The notes below the pieces were generated by a model. The model saw only the letters and a list, made by a program, of their open reading frames with translations. It had not been told where the DNA came from and ran no database searches. Source: Spirochaetales bacterium (GTDB taxonomy: Bacteria > Spirochaetota > Spirochaetia > Sphaerochaetales > Sphaerochaetaceae). From it: 5,857 nt of DNA. Of this stretch, positions 1-5,816 are shown in pieces. Where the stretch lies: the NCBI GenBank assembly GCA_012519125.1, contig JAAYQY010000442.1, forward strand, positions 1 to 5,857, written 5' to 3'. Numbering within the stretch: position 1 is the first letter of the stretch; each line of letters starts with the position of its first letter. The translations under genes were made by a program, and so were the position numbers.

Positions 1-685
1 CCGAAGCCGTCATATCCTTCACGTTGACCCGGACGCCCGGACCCATGGTGGAGGAAAGAGCGATGCTGAACACGAAGTCAGCCTTAGCGTCAGAAGGCTT
101 CTTGCGGACGATTTCCTTGACCACGGCGCGAGCGTTTTCGCTCACCAGAGCCGGATCCATGGAAACCTTTCCGATGGGAAGGTGAATGACGTTGGTCTTG
201 TCAGAGCGGAACTCGACACGACCCTTGGTCAGCTCAGCAAGAGCTCCCTTGATATCAAAGGTAACCGTCTGGGTCTTGGGGTTCGGCATCAAGCCTCTGC
301 GGCCCAGGATGGGACCGAGACGACCTACGTCCTTCATCATGTCAGGGGTGGCGACTGCCACATCAAAATCCATCCAGCCGCCGCGGATCTTCTCGATCAA
401 GTCATCGTCGCCAACATAAGCGGCGCCATTCTCACGAGCTTCCTCAGCCTTCTCACCCTTTGCGAATACGAGTACGCGCTTCTGGGCAGAGAACTGGTTG
501 GGCAGAACTACGGTGTCACGGACACTCTGGCTCTTCTTCAAAGTCAGCTTGACGGATACTTCCACCGTCTCATCGAACTTTGCAAAGGCAATGTCCTTCA
601 CCAAGGCAGCAGCCTCTTCGAAGGTGTAGAGCTTTGCACGGTCAACTTTTTTGATGCATTCGCGATAATTTTTTCCGTGTTTCAT
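1..685 (-). CDS. rplA: 50S ribosomal protein L1 (partial, C-terminal end cut by window edge)
   Basis: Ribosomal protein L1 binds the mobile stalk of 23S rRNA at the tRNA exit side of the large subunit; in many bacteria it also represses its own operon by binding the rplK leader mRNA. Reading leftward from ATG at 685, 228 residues are visible without a stop. Family signatures are [12 protein letters not shown] (36-47), [18 protein letters not shown] (121-138) and SSTMGPGV (211-218). L1 proteins are usually about 225-235 residues, so only a few codons should be missing. The loop at 46-63 ([18 protein letters not shown]) is about four residues shorter than the common VDPRKADQ form and, from memory, matches treponeme L1. 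The start lies one base after the rplK stop; a GGAG-type ribosome site sits inside the last rplK codons, so translational coupling is likely. The identification is very secure. Confidence 0.97.
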   Translation of the reverse strand, partial: MKHGKNYRECIKKVDRAKLYTFEEAAALVKDIAFAKFDETVEVSVKLTLKKSQSVRDTVVLPNQFSAQKRVLVFAKGEKAEEARENGAAYVGDDDLIEKIRGGWMDFDVAVATPDMMKDVGRLGPILGRRGLMPNPKTQTVTFDIKGALAELTKGRVEFRSDKTNVIHLPIGKVSMDPALVSENARAVVKEIVRKKPSDAKADFVFSIALSSTMGPGVRVNVKDMTAS

Positions 686-686
686 C

Positions 687-1118
687 TTACTGCTCCACCT
701 CTACGCCCATGCTGCGGGCTGTTCCTGCAATGATCTTCTTGGCAGCCTCAATATCATTTGCATTGAGATCTTCCAACTTGGTCGTTGCAATGTCGGTCAG
801 CTGTGCCTGTGAGAGCTTGCCAACCTTCACCTTGTTCGGACTTCCGCTACCGCTGGTCAGACCAAGAGCTTTCTTGATGAGCACGGCGGCAGGAGGAGTC
901 TTCAGGATGAACGTGAAGCTCTTGTCTGCATACACAGTAATGATGACGGGAAGAATGAGTCCAGCTTCGTAGTTCTTCGTCTTGTCGTTGAACTCCTGGA
1001 CAAACTTGGGGGCACTGACACCATGGGGTCCAAGCGCGGGCCCGATTGGGGGTGCCGGCGTAGCCTTCTGGGCAGGGCACTGCAATTTGATGACTGCAGT
1101 TACCTTTTTCTTTGCCAT
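687..1118 (-). CDS. rplK: 50S ribosomal protein L11
   Basis: L11 binds the GTPase-associated centre of 23S rRNA with L10 and contacts elongation factors. The protein has 143 residues, the usual family length. The N-terminal domain carries [10 protein letters not shown] (21-30), the proline-rich helix that forms the thiostrepton pocket in this family, followed by [19 protein letters not shown] (60-78). The C-terminal RNA-binding domain ends with [11 protein letters not shown] (131-141). The start at 1118 (MAKKKVTAV) is chosen over an in-frame ATG seven codons upstream because AAGGAGAG lies 4-5 bases before 1118, and because the family begins with [20 protein letters not shown] (30-45) resembles spirochaetal L11. 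It is followed by rplA after one base and preceded by a 186-base structured leader. Confidence 0.98.
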   Translation of the reverse strand: MAKKKVTAVIKLQCPAQKATPAPPIGPALGPHGVSAPKFVQEFNDKTKNYEAGLILPVIITVYADKSFTFILKTPPAAVLIKKALGLTSGSGSPNKVKVGKLSQAQLTDIATTKLEDLNANDIEAAKKIIAGTARSMGVEVEQ

Positions 1119-1178
1119 GTTTCTCTCCTTACGCGACAATCACTCCCAAAATAATCGGAAGTTTTTCGATTTCGCGCT

Positions 1179-1232
1179 GGTCTTAACGCCTGTCATACGA
1201 TCAGGCTCCCACCTCATACAGTGATGAGGGAG
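1179..1232 (-). promoter_or_regulatory. Probable L1-binding autoregulatory leader upstream of rplK (23S rRNA mimic)
   Basis: Read on the minus strand, AGGTGGGAGCCTG (1214-1202) closely resembles the 5' strand of the L1 stalk helices of bacterial 23S rRNA; from memory, E. coli 23S has AGGUGGGAGGCU there and Thermus has AGGUGGGAGCCUG. Two hairpins use it. CTCC plus CTCAT (1232-1224) pairs with ATGAG (1217-1213) and GGAG (1209-1206) around a three-base bulge. GCCTG (1206-1202) pairs with CAGGC (1192-1188) across a nine-base loop. The 3' flank is GTTAAGACC. L1 is known to repress the L11-L1 operon by binding such a mimic near rplK, so both sequence and position fit. The assignment is made by motif and location; exact boundaries and function are inferred. 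Confidence 0.65.
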
Positions 1233-1304
1233 TAATCACACACAAATGGACTCGGTTGTAAAAAATCAGAAAACTCTCGTGCAGCCATCCAGTCCAAAAG
1301 ACGA

Positions 1305-1865
1305 CTACAGAATCTTTTCTACTTGCAGGAAATCCACCTCAACCGGAGTGGAGCGTCCAAAGATACCAACACTGACCCGCATGCGAGCCTTTTCAAGGTT
1401 GACTTCTTCAATGACGCCGGTGAAGGAGTCAAACGGTCCTTCGATGATTCTCACCTGTTCACCCACAGAGAACGTCTGTTTGGGTTTGAACACTTTTTCA
1501 GCAGGAAGATCGCCGGTCTTCTGGAAAAGGCTTTTCACCTCGCCCGAAGAGAGCGGTTGTGGCTTGATGCTGTCATTGGGAGTTACAAATCCTGTCACTC
1601 CCTGAATGCGCTTGATCTGGGAGCACCAAGTCTTCCAGCTGTTGTCGGGCAGGTCGAGCTCTACAAGAATGTATCCAGGAAGGATTTTCCTTTTGACATC
1701 GCGCCTCACCCCGTCCTTCACTTCCACGACGGTCTCAAAAGGGACCTTCACTTCAGAACAGACGAGCGCGAAGTCCGTATCGGTCTCGCGCATCTTGTTG
1801 ATGATTCGCTCAATTTTCTGTTCGTATCCCGAATAAGTATGTACTACGTACCAGCCCTTTGCCAT
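1305..1865 (-). CDS. nusG: Transcription termination/antitermination factor NusG
   Basis: NusG binds RNA polymerase during elongation and links it to Rho or to the ribosome through NusE. The protein has 186 residues, normal for the family. The NGN domain spans about 1-105, with WYVVHTYSGYEQKI at 5-18 and KRKILPGYILVEL at 58-70. A linker leads to the C-terminal KOW domain (about 132-186), which contains FSVGEQVRIIEGPFDSFTGV (132-151) and the characteristic GIFGRSTPVEVDFLQVEK (167-184). No large insertion between the NGN and KOW domains is present. The start at 1865 is nine bases after the secE stop; AAGGCGG, overlapping that stop codon, serves as ribosome site. The secE-nusG pair is a conserved operon. 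The 3' side is the rplK leader. Confidence 0.98.
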   Translation of the reverse strand: MAKGWYVVHTYSGYEQKIERIINKMRETDTDFALVCSEVKVPFETVVEVKDGVRRDVKRKILPGYILVELDLPDNSWKTWCSQIKRIQGVTGFVTPNDSIKPQPLSSGEVKSLFQKTGDLPAEKVFKPKQTFSVGEQVRIIEGPFDSFTGVIEEVNLEKARMRVSVGIFGRSTPVEVDFLQVEKIL

Positions 1866-1874
1866 GTTGCCGCC

Positions 1875-2054
1875 TTACAGTACGAACAACACACCCTTGA
1901 GGAGGAGGAAATCCACCAACCCAAGGAATATTGCGACAAGCGCCGTGGAGACAAGTACGACCTTAGTGGAAGAAATGACAGCTTCACGGGAGGGCCAGAC
2001 AACCTTCTTCAGTTCCTGGTGAGACTCCTTGAAATACTTGATAAGCTTCTTCAT
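1875..2054 (-). CDS. secE: Preprotein translocase subunit SecE
   Basis: SecE is the small essential clamp subunit of the SecYEG protein-conducting channel in the cytoplasmic membrane. This 59-residue form is the short, single-span type common outside the gamma-proteobacteria. It has an amphipathic N-terminal helix with the signature ELKKVVWPSRE (14-24), then one hydrophobic span at about 31-52 (KVVLVSTALVAIFLGLVDFL), and a short hydrophobic tail. The start at 2054 is preceded by AAGGAG at good spacing. A longer in-frame opening to 2120 is rejected because it would read into the tRNA-Trp gene. nusG follows nine bases after the stop and tRNA-Trp precedes, which is a widespread order. Confidence 0.96.
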   Translation of the reverse strand: MKKLIKYFKESHQELKKVVWPSREAVISSTKVVLVSTALVAIFLGLVDFLLLKGVLFVL

Positions 2055-2090
2055 GAAAAGGCTCCTTGTGGAAAAAGATCGAGAAGCAGA

Positions 2091-2164
2091 CAGGCCAAGA
2101 AGGACTCGAACCCTCAACATCCGGTTTTGGAGACCAGCGCTCTACCAATTGGAGCTATTGGCCT
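2091..2164 (-). tRNA. tRNA-Trp (anticodon CCA)
   Basis: A 74-base cloverleaf can be folded by eye. The acceptor stem AGGCCAA/TTGGCCT is perfect over seven pairs, and the D arm is GCTC/GAGC. The anticodon stem CTGGT/ACCGG has one G-U pair, with loop CTCCAAA giving CCA at the anticodon. The variable loop has five bases, and the T arm is GAGGG/CCTTC around TTCGAGT. The discriminator is G, as expected for bacterial tRNA-Trp. The 3' CCA is not encoded (TCT follows), so it must be added after processing. The gene lies between rpmG (22 bases away) and secE (36 bases away) on the same strand, so it is probably cut from a common transcript. Confidence 0.97.
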
Positions 2165-2186
2165 ATTTGCTTCTCGATCAAACTAC

Positions 2187-2366
2187 CTATTTGATCTTTG
2201 TCTCGCGGTGCAAGGTGTGCTTGCGCTCAAACGGACAATACTTGTTCAACTCAAGCTTACCTTGAGTGTTTCGCCGATTCTTCTCGGTTGTATAGTTCTT
2301 CTGCTTGCATTCGGTGCACTGGAGAGCTATTTTCTCCACGGGACCTTTCTTCTTTGCATCACCCAT
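2187..2366 (-). CDS. rpmG: 50S ribosomal protein L33
   Basis: L33 is a small large-subunit protein near the exit site. This gene is absent from many simple ORF scans because of its size: 59 residues from ATG at 2366 ([20 protein letters not shown]) to TAG at 2187. Family features are [20 protein letters not shown] (13-32), KLELNKYCP (37-45) and the C-terminal HRETKIK (53-59). The zinc-ribbon pattern is incomplete: C17, C20 and C44 are present, but position 47 is Glu (CPFE) where four-cysteine L33 proteins have Cys. GAGGAG six to seven bases upstream selects this start; an ATG five bases further up is in another frame and gives only a short product. The order tRNA-Thr, rpmG, tRNA-Trp, secE is well known from spirochaetes and other bacteria. 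Confidence 0.96.
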   Translation of the reverse strand: MGDAKKKGPVEKIALQCTECKQKNYTTEKNRRNTQGKLELNKYCPFERKHTLHRETKIK

Positions 2367-2430
2367 TTCATGCTCCTCGGTGAGTTTTCACCTCTACCCA
2401 TCCTACTAAACCGGAAGGGGATAAAAAAAG

Positions 2431-2503
2431 AGCCCTCGAACGGATTTGAACCGTTGACCCCCACCTTACCATGGTGGTGCTCTACCGACTGAGCTACAAG
2501 GGC
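2431..2503 (-). tRNA. tRNA-Thr (anticodon GGU)
   Basis: A 73-base cloverleaf is visible. The acceptor stem GCCCTTG/CGAGGGC has one T-G pair, and the D arm is GCTC/GAGC. The anticodon stem CCACC/GGTGG has loop ATGGTAA, giving anticodon GGT, which reads ACC and ACU threonine codons. The variable loop is GGGTC, and the T arm is AACGG/CCGTT around TTCAAAT. The discriminator is T. The 3' CCA is not encoded; the next bases are C and seven T residues (2429-2423). It is the first gene of the minus-strand cluster, about 50 bases downstream of the predicted transcription start. Confidence 0.97.
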
Positions 2504-2559
2504 GTCGGTTGCATGCAAGACAAAGTACGAGATGCATCTGCCTTCAACACGCAGAAGCA

Positions 2560-2588
2560 AACTTACCAGAGTGCATGGTTTTTGTCAA
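2560..2588 (-). promoter_or_regulatory. Sigma-70-type promoter for tRNA-Thr / rpmG-secE-nusG cluster
   Basis: On the minus strand a consensus -35 TTGACA (2588-2583) is followed after exactly 17 bases by TAAGTT (2565-2560). A TG one base upstream of the hexamer gives an extended -10. The start would fall near 2553, giving a leader of about 50 bases before tRNA-Thr. The perfect -35 and ideal spacing are what is expected for a strong stable-RNA promoter. Confidence 0.75.
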
Positions 2589-2624
2589 TACGCACCACAG
2601 AGAAAGGGGAAAAACTTGGACCGG

Positions 2625-2653
2625 TTGCTCAGAATTCCGCAATCAGATATAAT
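2625..2653 (+). promoter_or_regulatory. Sigma-70-type promoter for glgP
   Basis: TTGCTC (2625-2630) and a perfect TATAAT (2648-2653) are separated by 17 bases. Transcription would begin near 2660, giving a leader of about 32 bases with AAGGAG (2680-2685) six bases before the glgP ATG. A second perfect TATAAT at 2671-2676 is too close to the ribosome site to make a normal leader and lacks a good -35. The promoter is back to back with the tRNA-Thr promoter; 36 bases separate the two -35 boxes. Confidence 0.7.
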
Positions 2654-2691
2654 TTATCACACGTATTTGTTATAATTACAAGGAGTTCCTT

Positions 2692-5205
2692 ATGAAGGAC
2701 CAGCAAAAGACTCGTTATGGCCATACTGCAAATGACATTGCACAAGACTTTGCAGAACATTTGAAATACAGCCAAGACGCAGATATGTACCATACAACCC
2801 AAGAGGGTCGCTATACAGCACTAGCCCTTACCGTTCGTGACCGGATCATCCATCAGTGGAACCAAAGTCGCAAGACACAGCGCAAGAAGAGCGCCAAGCG
2901 CGTCTACTACCTCAGCCTTGAATTCCTGATGGGTCGTGCCATGACCAACAACATCATCAATCTCGGCATCGAGGAGGAGGTTCGCAAAGCCCTCTCCTCC
3001 CTCGGCTACACCTACGAGGAACTCAGCGAAGTAGAACCGGACGCCGGCTTGGGAAACGGGGGACTGGGAAGGCTGGCCGCCTGCTTCCTCGACTCTCTGG
3101 CTACCTTGGAAATCCCTGCCTACGGCTACGGCATCAGGTACAACTATGGCATCTTCCGCCAGCAGATCAAGAACGGCTGGCAGGCAGAGCAACCTGACAA
3201 CTGGCTGCGTGATGGCAACCCTTGGGAAGTGATCCGACCCGATGTGGTCTATCCTGTCCAGTTTGGTGGTGAGGTGCAGGTAATCCGGGAACACGGCCGT
3301 GACCAATTCAAGTGGTCTGGTTCAGAGATTGTCCAAGGCATTGCCTATGACACCCCGATCATCGGATATGGCTGCAAGACGGTGAACACCTTGCGCCTTT
3401 GGTCAGCAAAAAGCCCGGAAGAGTTCAATTTCCATGAATTCAACGACGGCGACTATACCGAGGCAGTGCGTTCCAAGATATCAGCGGAGAACCTCAGCCA
3501 GGTCCTCTATCCCAATGATACGCTGTACATGGGCAAAGAGCTCAGGCTCAAGCAGCAGTACTTCTTTGTCGCTTGTTCGCTTGCAGACATTGTCAGGCGC
3601 TTCAAGCGGGAAAAACAGAACTGGTCAACCTTCCCTTCGTTTGCAGCCATTCAGCTCAATGATACCCACCCTTCCCTGGCTGTCCCTGAAATGATGCGCA
3701 TTCTCCTCGATGAGGAGAACCTCGACTGGGACCAGAGCTGGGATATCACCGTGCGAACCATGGGCTACACCAACCACACCCTGATGCCTGAAGCCTTGGA
3801 GAAGTGGTCGCTGCCGATGCTGCAGAAGATTCTTCCCAGACATTTGCAGATCATCTACGAAATCAATCACCGATTCCTCCAGCAGGCAGTCGCCTACTTC
3901 CCGCTCCAGCCACAGATGCTCAGCAAGATCAGCATCATCGAGGAGTCGAACCCCAAGCAGGTTCGCATGGCAAACCTTGCCATCGTGGGAAGCCACAGCA
4001 CCAACGGTGTTGCAGAACTGCACTCCCAACTGTTGAAAAAATCTATGTTCCCCCAGTTCAACCTCATCTATCCCGATCGTTTCAACAACAAGACCAACGG
4101 GATCACCCAGCGGCGCTGGCTGCTTGCATCCAACCCCAAGCTGGCATCCTTGATCACCAGCGCAATCGGTGATGGCTGGATAACCGACTATAGCCAGATA
4201 GCCAAGCTTGAAGCCTTCTCCAAGGATACGAACTTCTTGGGTGACTTCGAAAAGATCAAACAGGAGAACAAGGTACGTGCAGCAGCATTCCTGAAGCAGG
4301 AGAGCAACCTCATCATCAATCCGGACTCGTTCTTTGATGTACAGGTCAAGCGAATCCATGAGTACAAGCGACAGCTGCTCAACGCCCTGAACATCCTGCT
4401 CATCTATACAGACCTCAAGAATGGGGGTGAGGCTACCAAGGAGATGGAACACACCACCTTCCTCTTCGGCGGCAAGGCTGCCCCAGGCTATGTCAATGCA
4501 AAGCTTATCATCAAGCTCATCAACAACATCGCCAAGGTCATCAATGCCGACCCAGCCACCAAGGACAAGCTTGCTGTGCACTTCATGCCCAACTATCGTG
4601 TCTCGATGGCTGAGCTGATCATCCCAGCCACCAACCTTTCCGAGCAAATCTCAACGGCAGGCACCGAAGCATCCGGCACCGGAAACATGAAATTCATGGC
4701 AAACGGGGCCCTGACCATCGGTACGATGGATGGTGCAAATGTGGAAATCGCCGAAGAGGTTGGCAGCGAAAACATGTTCATTTTCGGCCACACTGAAGAA
4801 CAGATCACCAAGCTCAGCCTTGGCTACGACCCGTTCTCCCGTGTTATGGCGGACGAGCAGATCAAGCGTATCGTCGACCTCTTGTTCAGCGGTTACTTCA
4901 ACGTGAATGAACCAAACATCTTCGAACCGCTGCGCCGGAGCCTTTTTGAAGAAGGGGACCGCTATTACCATTTCGCCGATCTTGGCATGTACCGGGATGC
5001 ACACCGCATGGCACGTGAACTCTACAAGAGTGACAAAATGGAGTGGAACCGTCGAGCGGTGCTCAACATCAGTGCGAGCGGGAAGTTCTCCAGTGACCGG
5101 ACCATCGCCCAATATGCCAAGGATATCTGGGATATTGCACCTTGTCCGGTTGAAAAGGATACATCCCTCGATACTGCGCTTGCAGATGCTGCAAAGCGGA
5201 AGTAA
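2692..5205 (+). CDS. glgP: Glycogen/maltodextrin (alpha-glucan) phosphorylase
   Basis: A cytoplasmic GT35-family enzyme that releases glucose 1-phosphate from the non-reducing ends of alpha-1,4-glucans using phosphate and pyridoxal phosphate. The 837-residue length is typical. Visible family segments are YYLSLEFLMGRAM (about 72-84), DAGLGNGGLGRLAACFLDS (117-135), YGYGIRYNYGIF (144-155), QLNDTHPSLA (321-330), MPEALEKW (365-372), KRIHEYKRQ (553-561) and the cofactor site EASGTGNMKFMANG, in which K667 is the Schiff-base lysine. GTMDGANVEI follows. No core motif is missing. The start is set by AAGGAG six bases upstream. I see no animal-type N-terminal phosphorylation motif (RKQISVR). Whether glycogen or imported maltodextrin is the main substrate cannot be told from sequence, so the glgP symbol could equally be malP. 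It is a single-gene unit with its own promoter and terminator. Confidence 0.96.
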   Translation: MKDQQKTRYGHTANDIAQDFAEHLKYSQDADMYHTTQEGRYTALALTVRDRIIHQWNQSRKTQRKKSAKRVYYLSLEFLMGRAMTNNIINLGIEEEVRKALSSLGYTYEELSEVEPDAGLGNGGLGRLAACFLDSLATLEIPAYGYGIRYNYGIFRQQIKNGWQAEQPDNWLRDGNPWEVIRPDVVYPVQFGGEVQVIREHGRDQFKWSGSEIVQGIAYDTPIIGYGCKTVNTLRLWSAKSPEEFNFHEFNDGDYTEAVRSKISAENLSQVLYPNDTLYMGKELRLKQQYFFVACSLADIVRRFKREKQNWSTFPSFAAIQLNDTHPSLAVPEMMRILLDEENLDWDQSWDITVRTMGYTNHTLMPEALEKWSLPMLQKILPRHLQIIYEINHRFLQQAVAYFPLQPQMLSKISIIEESNPKQVRMANLAIVGSHSTNGVAELHSQLLKKSMFPQFNLIYPDRFNNKTNGITQRRWLLASNPKLASLITSAIGDGWITDYSQIAKLEAFSKDTNFLGDFEKIKQENKVRAAAFLKQESNLIINPDSFFDVQVKRIHEYKRQLLNALNILLIYTDLKNGGEATKEMEHTTFLFGGKAAPGYVNAKLIIKLINNIAKVINADPATKDKLAVHFMPNYRVSMAELIIPATNLSEQISTAGTEASGTGNMKFMANGALTIGTMDGANVEIAEEVGSENMFIFGHTEEQITKLSLGYDPFSRVMADEQIKRIVDLLFSGYFNVNEPNIFEPLRRSLFEEGDRYYHFADLGMYRDAHRMARELYKSDKMEWNRRAVLNISASGKFSSDRTIAQYAKDIWDIAPCPVEKDTSLDTALADAAKRK

Positions 5206-5228
5206 AAACAGCCTCCTGCCGAATTTTC

Positions 5229-5259
5229 ATCACCCCTACCCCAAGGGGTGATATTTTTT
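5229..5259 (+). terminator. Intrinsic terminator of glgP
   Basis: ATCACCCCT (5229-5237) pairs perfectly over nine bases with AGGGGTGAT (5244-5252) around a six-base loop ACCCCA. It is followed by A and six T residues (5254-5259). It begins 23 bases after the glgP stop. There is no T-run on the opposite strand, so it works for glgP only. It separates glgP from the downstream regulator. Confidence 0.92.
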
Positions 5260-5313
5260 CGTCAGCAAGTTTATATTCTAAAGTTTTACATGTAATAGAG
5301 ATATTTAATGTAT

Positions 5314-5351
5314 TTAAAATTACTATATTTTAATGACAATATCTCGTCATT
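5314..5351. promoter_or_regulatory. AT-rich inverted repeats upstream of the small HTH gene (possible promoter/operator)
   Basis: The stretch 5262-5379 is strongly AT-rich compared with both flanking genes. It contains a perfect 7-base inverted repeat TTAAAAT (5314-5320) and ATTTTAA (5327-5333), spaced by six bases. It also contains a second repeat AATGAC (5332-5337) and GTCATT (5346-5351), spaced by eight bases. TAAAAT (5315-5320) or TATATT (5324-5329) could be a -10 box, but no good -35 stands at the right distance. A dyad just downstream of a -10 is a usual place for an autoregulatory operator. Function is inferred only from position and symmetry. Confidence 0.35.
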
Positions 5352-5379
5352 CACTTCTTCCGACTGCTATATTCAGAGC

Positions 5380-5742
5380 ATGCAAAAGTTCTGGGAACGC
5401 ATGAAAATTTTACTACACTCCCCTACTGTGGTGGATCTGGCAAAGGTCTTGGGGGTGAAGCGCAGCACACTTTCCAGTTGGATTCATGCCGACAGAAGGC
5501 CCCCTATGCATGTATTGTTGCGTCTTTCGCAACTGACCGGTCTGGGACTGGAAGAACTTGAGTTTGGGTATACCAAAGGGTATCGTGAGGATGAAGACGT
5601 CTACGAGCGACCAAAAGACCGTAAACAAGAAATCCTCTCTCTCATCGAACAGTTTGATGAAAGAGAGTTGGATTTCATCTGGTGCTTCCTCACCAGCTAC
5701 AAGAACTGTATTGCTACAGACCGAGAGAAGAAAGTATACTAG
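5380..5742 (+). CDS. Small helix-turn-helix DNA-binding protein, CI/XRE-repressor-like
   Basis: A 120-residue protein with an N-terminal helix-turn-helix of the phage-repressor type: FWERMKILL (4-12), helix TVVDLAKVLG (16-25), turn VK and recognition helix RSTLSSWIHADRR (28-40), followed by LLRLSQLTGLGLEELEFG (46-63). The middle (64-82) is charged and probably a linker. The C-terminal helix ILSLIEQFDERELDFIWCFL (85-104) resembles the tail of small repressor-like proteins and may serve dimerisation. No enzymatic domain, peptidase domain or membrane span is seen. The start at 5380 (MQKFWERM) is preferred because family members begin just before the FWER helix. An in-frame ATG at 5308 would add 24 non-conserved residues and cover the inverted repeats; none of the candidate starts has a strong ribosome site. 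The target genes are unknown; it is separated from glgP by a terminator. Confidence 0.75.
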   Translation: MQKFWERMKILLHSPTVVDLAKVLGVKRSTLSSWIHADRRPPMHVLLRLSQLTGLGLEELEFGYTKGYREDEDVYERPKDRKQEILSLIEQFDERELDFIWCFLTSYKNCIATDREKKVY

Positions 5743-5785
5743 TAAGATGGGGAGCAAGCAGCGCAAGCAACGGTGCTATTACCAT

Positions 5786-5816
5786 GGCAGGCATGAAATT
5801 GCCTGCCTTGCTTTTT
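5786..5816 (+). terminator. Intrinsic terminator downstream of the HTH gene
   Basis: GGCAGGCA (5786-5793) pairs perfectly with TGCCTGCC (5800-5807) around loop TGAAAT, followed by TTGC and five T residues (5812-5816). The T-run starts four bases after the stem, slightly further than ideal. AAGCAA (5765-5770) could also pair with TTGCTT (5808-5813) and extend the stem across an internal loop. It begins 44 bases after the HTH stop codon. Confidence 0.7.

Noticed and set aside
182..733. A 183-codon plus-strand frame opposite rplA.
   Set aside because: It is the antisense shadow of the conserved L1 coding sequence and crosses into rplK.
1233..1262. A possible internal promoter for rplK (TTACAA, 17 bases, TGATTA on the minus strand).
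   Set aside because: The -10 match is poor, and the match is no better than expected in AT-rich leader sequence. It was not strong enough to list.
1253..1304. A possible intrinsic terminator between nusG and rplK, because of a run of six T on the transcribed strand (1265-1260).
   Set aside because: No GC-rich hairpin stands directly before the run. The region is better explained as the rplK leader.
2055..2120. The N-terminal extension of secE to 2120.
   Set aside because: It overlaps the tRNA-Trp gene, lacks family similarity, and the ATG at 2054 has a good ribosome site.
2367..2430. A separate promoter for rpmG in the gap after tRNA-Thr.
   Set aside because: TAGGAT could pass as a -10, but no acceptable -35 lies at proper distance. 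Co-transcription from the strong upstream promoter is the simpler reading.
1323..2492. A 389-codon plus-strand frame opposite nusG, secE, tRNA-Trp, rpmG and tRNA-Thr.
   Set aside because: It runs antisense through five clearly identified genes, including two tRNAs. It shows no recognisable domain and has no supporting ribosome site.
3625..4647. A 340-codon minus-strand frame inside glgP, and shorter ones at 2821-3306 and 4651-5112.
   Set aside because: These are antisense shadows of a strongly conserved phosphorylase gene with biased codon use. The translations are low-complexity, rich in V, G, D and L, and show no known motifs.
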